Assembly (NCBI RefSeq): GCF_000969445.1 | Contig: NZ_JZEY01000061.1 | Coordinates: forward strand, 248,001-312,000 | From: Devosia chinhatensis | GTDB taxonomy: Bacteria > Pseudomonadota > Alphaproteobacteria > Rhizobiales > Devosiaceae | DNA length: 64,000 bases | Reading direction: 5' to 3' | Part shown: in pieces, positions 61,252-64,000 of the stretch | How positions within the stretch are numbered: position 1 is the stretch's first letter | Layout of the letters: every line of letters begins with the position of its first letter | The notes under the pieces: generated by a model | What the model saw: the letters and a program-made list of their open reading frames with translations, nothing else | The model's database searches: none | What the model was told of the DNA's origin: nothing | Position numbers and translations under genes: made by a program

Positions 61252-61944
61252 ATGATCCGCACCCTTCTGACCACCTCGGCCGTGGCCCTCGTCCTGAGCA
61301 CTGGCGCGTTCGCCCAGACCACGACGACCGATCCCGCAGCTCCGGCTGACACCACCACCCAGACCGACACCATGGCTCCGGCCGATTCGATGGCTCCGGC
61401 CGACTCGATGGCCCCCGCTGACTCGATGGCTCCCGCCGACTCGATGGCTCCGGCTGATCCTGCCGCTCCGGCAGACGCAATGGCCCCCGCCACCACGACG
61501 GCTCCTGCCGCTGACAGCGCCATGTCCGGCGCAACCACCTGGGATTGGGCCAATGGCTATACGATCGGCGCTGACGATATCATCGTCAACGAGCTGCTCG
61601 GCGCCCCGGTCTATTCCAGCGCTGCCGATGACGCCGAGGAAATCGGTACCGTCAACGACCTCGTGATTACCTCGAGCGGTGATATCAATGCCGTCGTGAT
61701 CGGCGTGGGTGGCTTCCTCGGCATCGGCGAAAAGAACGTTGCCGTCGACTACATGTCGCTTGAATACACCATGGCTGCCGACAACACCTGGCGCTGGGTC
61801 CTGCCCACGACCGCTGAGGCTCTTGAAGCCGCTCCGGAATTCGTCTGGGAAGATCCGAACGCCCCGGCTATGGACCCCGCAATGGCTCCGGCCGATCCGG
61901 CCATGGCCCCGGCTGATCCTGCCGCTCCGGCCGTGCCGCAGTAG
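61252..61944 (+). CDS. Secreted PRC-barrel protein with MAPADS repeats
   Basis: This 230-residue protein has a signal peptide (M-I-R-T-L-L-T-T-S-A-V-A-L-V-L, cleavage near A-F-A-Q). A Thr/Pro/Ala-rich arm with five tandem M-A-P-A-D-S/P units (about residues 41-70) precedes a PRC-barrel domain (V-Y-S-S-A-A-D-D-A-E-E-I-G-T-V-N-D-L-V, V-I-G-V-G-G-F-L-G-I-G-E-K-N-V-A-V). A short second set of repeats ends the chain. PRC barrels bind proteins or DNA; in secreted form they are common in rhizobia but unassigned. AGGAG stands upstream. Confidence 0.88.
   Translation: MIRTLLTTSAVALVLSTGAFAQTTTTDPAAPADTTTQTDTMAPADSMAPADSMAPADSMAPADSMAPADPAAPADAMAPATTTAPAADSAMSGATTWDWANGYTIGADDIIVNELLGAPVYSSAADDAEEIGTVNDLVITSSGDINAVVIGVGGFLGIGEKNVAVDYMSLEYTMAADNTWRWVLPTTAEALEAAPEFVWEDPNAPAMDPAMAPADPAMAPADPAAPAVPQ
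61372..61461 (+). repeat. Five tandem 18-base units coding for MAPADS
   Basis: Five copies of an 18-base unit starting ATGGC(T/C)CC run head to tail without spacers. They differ mostly at third positions; the last unit ends in Pro instead of Ser. The units keep frame, so change in copy number would only lengthen or shorten the arm. Confidence 0.9.
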
Positions 61945-61965
61945 TCGGCAGACAAGGCTGAAATG

Positions 61966-61993
61966 GAAAAGGCCCGCTTCGGCGGGCCTTTTT
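61966..61993. terminator. Bidirectional terminator between PRC gene and fliJ
   Basis: GGCCCGC-TTCG-GCGGGCC is a seven-base-pair stem with a stable tetraloop, flanked by AAAA on the left and TTTTT on the right. It serves both the PRC-barrel gene and the convergent fliI-fliJ transcript. Confidence 0.88.
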
Positions 61994-62011
61994 CGTGTTC
62001 AGAGCGCAGGA

Positions 62012-62425
62012 TTATTGGCGTCGGAAGCGCAGCCGCGCCACTTCGTCGAACTCGGCCTGCTCGACCTTGTTCTGCTCGTCGCGCTCGCGCTGATGTTCAC
62101 GCTGATCGAGAAGCTCGACCTTCTTGAGGTCCTCGAGCGCCTCGGCCAGCGCATCCTGGGCCACCTCAAGCTTGGACTTCATGTCGTTGGCCGATGCCAG
62201 AAGATTGTCGCGCCGTGTAAGGGCGGCTTTGGCAAAGGTGGAATAGGCGAAGTGCGCCACATCGGAAATGCCGGTCTTGGTGTGCTCGATCTCGATCTGC
62301 TGGTCGAGTTCGGACGCCATGCGCTCGAAATCGGCGATCATCATCTCGATCTGGGCGACCTGACGGCGCTTCTCGTCCACCTGGAACTTCTTGAGCCTGA
62401 TGAGGCTCTCGCTGCGCGATTTCAA
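62012..62425 (-). CDS. fliJ: Flagellar export protein FliJ
   Basis: This 137-residue protein is almost all coiled coil, rich in Glu, Gln, Lys and Leu (for example K-K-F-Q-V-D-E-K-R-R-Q-V-A-Q-I-E), with the usual start R-S-E-S-L-I-R-L-K-K-F. FliJ links the ATPase ring to FlhA like the stalk of an F-type ATPase. The start is TTG at 62425 with AAGGAG eight bases upstream. It is 61 bases after fliI. Confidence 0.9.
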   Translation of the reverse strand: MKSRSESLIRLKKFQVDEKRRQVAQIEMMIADFERMASELDQQIEIEHTKTGISDVAHFAYSTFAKAALTRRDNLLASANDMKSKLEVAQDALAEALEDLKKVELLDQREHQRERDEQNKVEQAEFDEVARLRFRRQ

Positions 62426-62486
62426 GACCTGTACTCCTTACACATCAAGTCAGCTCCGGAACGGTCCACAACTCGGCTCCGCCCCG

Positions 62487-63815
62487 CTAGGCCCCCGCAT
62501 CCGCCTCGGCGACGATCTGGGCCAGCTGGTCATAGCCGTCCAGTATCGTAGTCGTTTCATCCCGCCGCTGGCCCAGGAAGGCCTCCAGCCGCGGGTTGAT
62601 GGCGATCGCGCGGTCCACATTCGGATCTGACCCTTTCCGGTAAGCCCCCAGCCGGATCAGTTCCTCCATGTCCGAGAAGATGGACATGAGTTCCCGCGCC
62701 CGAGACAGGGTCGGCCGGACGTCTTCCGGCACGCAACCTGGCATGGTCCGCGAGATGGACCGGAGCACATTGACAGCCGGGTAACGTCCCCGCTCGGCAA
62801 TGCCGCGCTCCATCACGATGTGCCCGTCAAGAATGCCGCGCACGGCATCCGCAATGGGCTCATTGTGATCATCACCTTCCACCAAAACGGTAAATAGTCC
62901 GGTAATGGAGCCCGAATTCGGTTTACCAGGACCGGCCCGTTCCAATAATCGTGGCAATTCTGTGAAGACGGTGGGTGGATATCCCTTGGCCGTCGGCGGT
63001 TCGCCGATGGCAAGGCCGATCTCGCGCTGGGCCATGGCAAACCGGGTGAGAGAATCCATCATGCACAGGACGCGCTTGCCCTGGTCGCGGAAATATTCGC
63101 TGAGCGCCATGGAGATATAGCAGGCCTGTCGCCGCATCAGCGCGGCCTCGTCGGATGTGGCCACGACCACGACGGCGCGCTTGAGCCCTTCTTCGCCGAG
63201 ATATTCCTGGATGAATTCGTGCACTTCCCGGCCGCGTTCACCGATCAGGCCGATCACCGACACGTCGACATCGGTATTGCGGGCCAGCATCGACATCAGC
63301 ACCGACTTGCCCACACCCGAGCCGGCAAAGATGCCCATGCGCTGTCCCTCGCACATGGTCGTAAAGGTGTTAAGGCACCGTACCCCCAATTCGATCGGCT
63401 CGCCCACGCGCGTACGGTCATGCGCGGCAAGCGGGGACTGGCGCAGGGGATAGGAGACGGCCCCGCGCCTCAGTGGTCCCCTGCCGTCGATGGGCTCGCC
63501 ATTGGCATTGACCACGCGGCCCAGCCAGCCATCGGATGGATTGACCGAGCCGTCATGTCGACGGAACACCGCCTTGCAGCCCAGCCGGATGCCGCGCAAT
63601 TCGCCAAAGGGAAGACACAGGGCATGACCGTCGCGAAAACCGATGATCTCGGCGTCCAGGTGCTCGCCGCCACTGGCCTCGATGACGACGCGGCCACCCA
63701 CGCGCAATTCCCGCACCGGGCCGACGACCTCGATCAGCAGGCCCTGCACGGATTTCACCCGCCCGAACACCTCCACGTCTTCGATGGCATCGATGGCCGA
63801 AATCAGTGCCTTCAT
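62487..63815 (-). CDS. fliI: Flagellum-specific ATPase FliI
   Basis: This 442-residue ATPase energises export by the type III apparatus. Walker A is G-S-G-V-G-K-S at 165-171, then [10 protein letters not shown], Walker [11 protein letters not shown], and the family [12 protein letters not shown]. Length and order are standard. It starts the minus-strand fliI-fliJ unit. The 185 bases between its ATG and the window end hold a CtrA-like box. Confidence 0.96.
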   Translation of the reverse strand: MKALISAIDAIEDVEVFGRVKSVQGLLIEVVGPVRELRVGGRVVIEASGGEHLDAEIIGFRDGHALCLPFGELRGIRLGCKAVFRRHDGSVNPSDGWLGRVVNANGEPIDGRGPLRRGAVSYPLRQSPLAAHDRTRVGEPIELGVRCLNTFTTMCEGQRMGIFAGSGVGKSVLMSMLARNTDVDVSVIGLIGERGREVHEFIQEYLGEEGLKRAVVVVATSDEAALMRRQACYISMALSEYFRDQGKRVLCMMDSLTRFAMAQREIGLAIGEPPTAKGYPPTVFTELPRLLERAGPGKPNSGSITGLFTVLVEGDDHNEPIADAVRGILDGHIVMERGIAERGRYPAVNVLRSISRTMPGCVPEDVRPTLSRARELMSIFSDMEELIRLGAYRKGSDPNVDRAIAINPRLEAFLGQRRDETTTILDGYDQLAQIVAEADAGA

Positions 63816-63923
63816 GCGATTATGAATCCGCCCGGTTCGCGCTGGTCGTTAACGCCTGGGGCAAAACCGATCACAATTATGGTTTCCGCCATCGATCGCT
63901 GGCGCCCCGTCACGAATCAGAAT

Positions 63924-63938
63924 GTAACCGATCGTTAA
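63924..63938 (+). promoter_or_regulatory. CtrA-like box at the right end
   Basis: GTAACCGATCGTTAA is GTAA-N7-TTAA, seven of eight consensus positions, 109 bases upstream of the fliI start and also upstream of whatever is transcribed rightward. GANTC methylation sites lie near at 63824, 63914 and 63971. Confidence 0.5.
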
Positions 63939-64000
63939 CCGAAAAGCTTTATTGGCATGAAGGATCGGCGGAATCCGCCCCGGGCCACCATTGTGGCCAA

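Overview
The window is high-GC DNA from an alphaproteobacterium of the Hyphomicrobiales. The best fit is the Devosia/Pelagibacterium group, although this is inferred from gene content and order alone. Lineage markers are a SciP-type DUF1153 protein, FlbD, an IalB-family protein, a DUF2200 protein and CtrA-like TTAA-N7-TTAA boxes. A complete hydroxyectoine operon points to a salt- or drought-exposed life style. No transposase, integrase, CRISPR array or prophage is visible. Reading looks chromosomal throughout, with short intergenic gaps.

Layout. 1-9.1 kb: end of a Sel1-repeat protein, an inositol-monophosphatase-family enzyme, a MotA/TolQ-like channel with an OmpA/MotB-like partner, pal, cpoB, tilS, argB and a TauE/SafE exporter. 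This is envelope and housekeeping ground. 9.1-21.1 kb: a DHA2 drug exporter with its TetR regulator and a palindromic operator, threonine deaminase, an unrecognised 407-residue secreted protein, a HAD nucleotidase, an ABC exporter, an ArsR/SmtB sensor next to a zinc-type CDF exporter with a clear operator between them, a flavoprotein and an MFS carrier. 21.2-26.0 kb: ectA-ectB-ectC-ectD-ask on the minus strand. 26.4-31.9 kb: a divergent catabolic unit of IclR regulator and tripartite tricarboxylate transporter (tctC-tctB-tctA) facing a D-2-hydroxyacid dehydrogenase and an RraA-like protein. 32.1-38.4 kb: an IalB-family protein and a 1891-residue autotransporter with eight PATR repeats. 38.8-41.6 kb: tRNA-Met and a two-gene DNA repair operon (radical SAM protein, then a DUF4130-UdgX fusion carrying the KRRIH loop). 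41.7-48 kb: small enzymes, an ECF sigma factor translationally coupled to a membrane-anchored VWA protein, and mnmA. 48.2-63.8 kb: flagellar genes fliK, flgD, sciP, fliF, fliG, fliH, fliN, flbD, flhA, fliJ and fliI, interrupted by a glutathione transferase, a DUF2934 protein, a zinc peptidase, a GNAT enzyme and a PRC-barrel protein.

How it fits together. The flagellar section has Caulobacter-style logic: CtrA-like boxes lie upstream of sciP, upstream of fliF and in the last 80 bases of the window. A near-consensus sigma-54 promoter precedes fliK, and the sigma-54 activator FlbD is encoded 8 kb downstream. Several regulators sit beside perfect inverted repeats that look like their operators (TetR, ArsR, IclR). 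The best candidates for further work are the radical SAM/UdgX repair operon, the sigma-VWA pair, the IclR/TTT unit of unknown substrate, the CtrA-SciP-FlbD arrangement and the unknown secreted protein.
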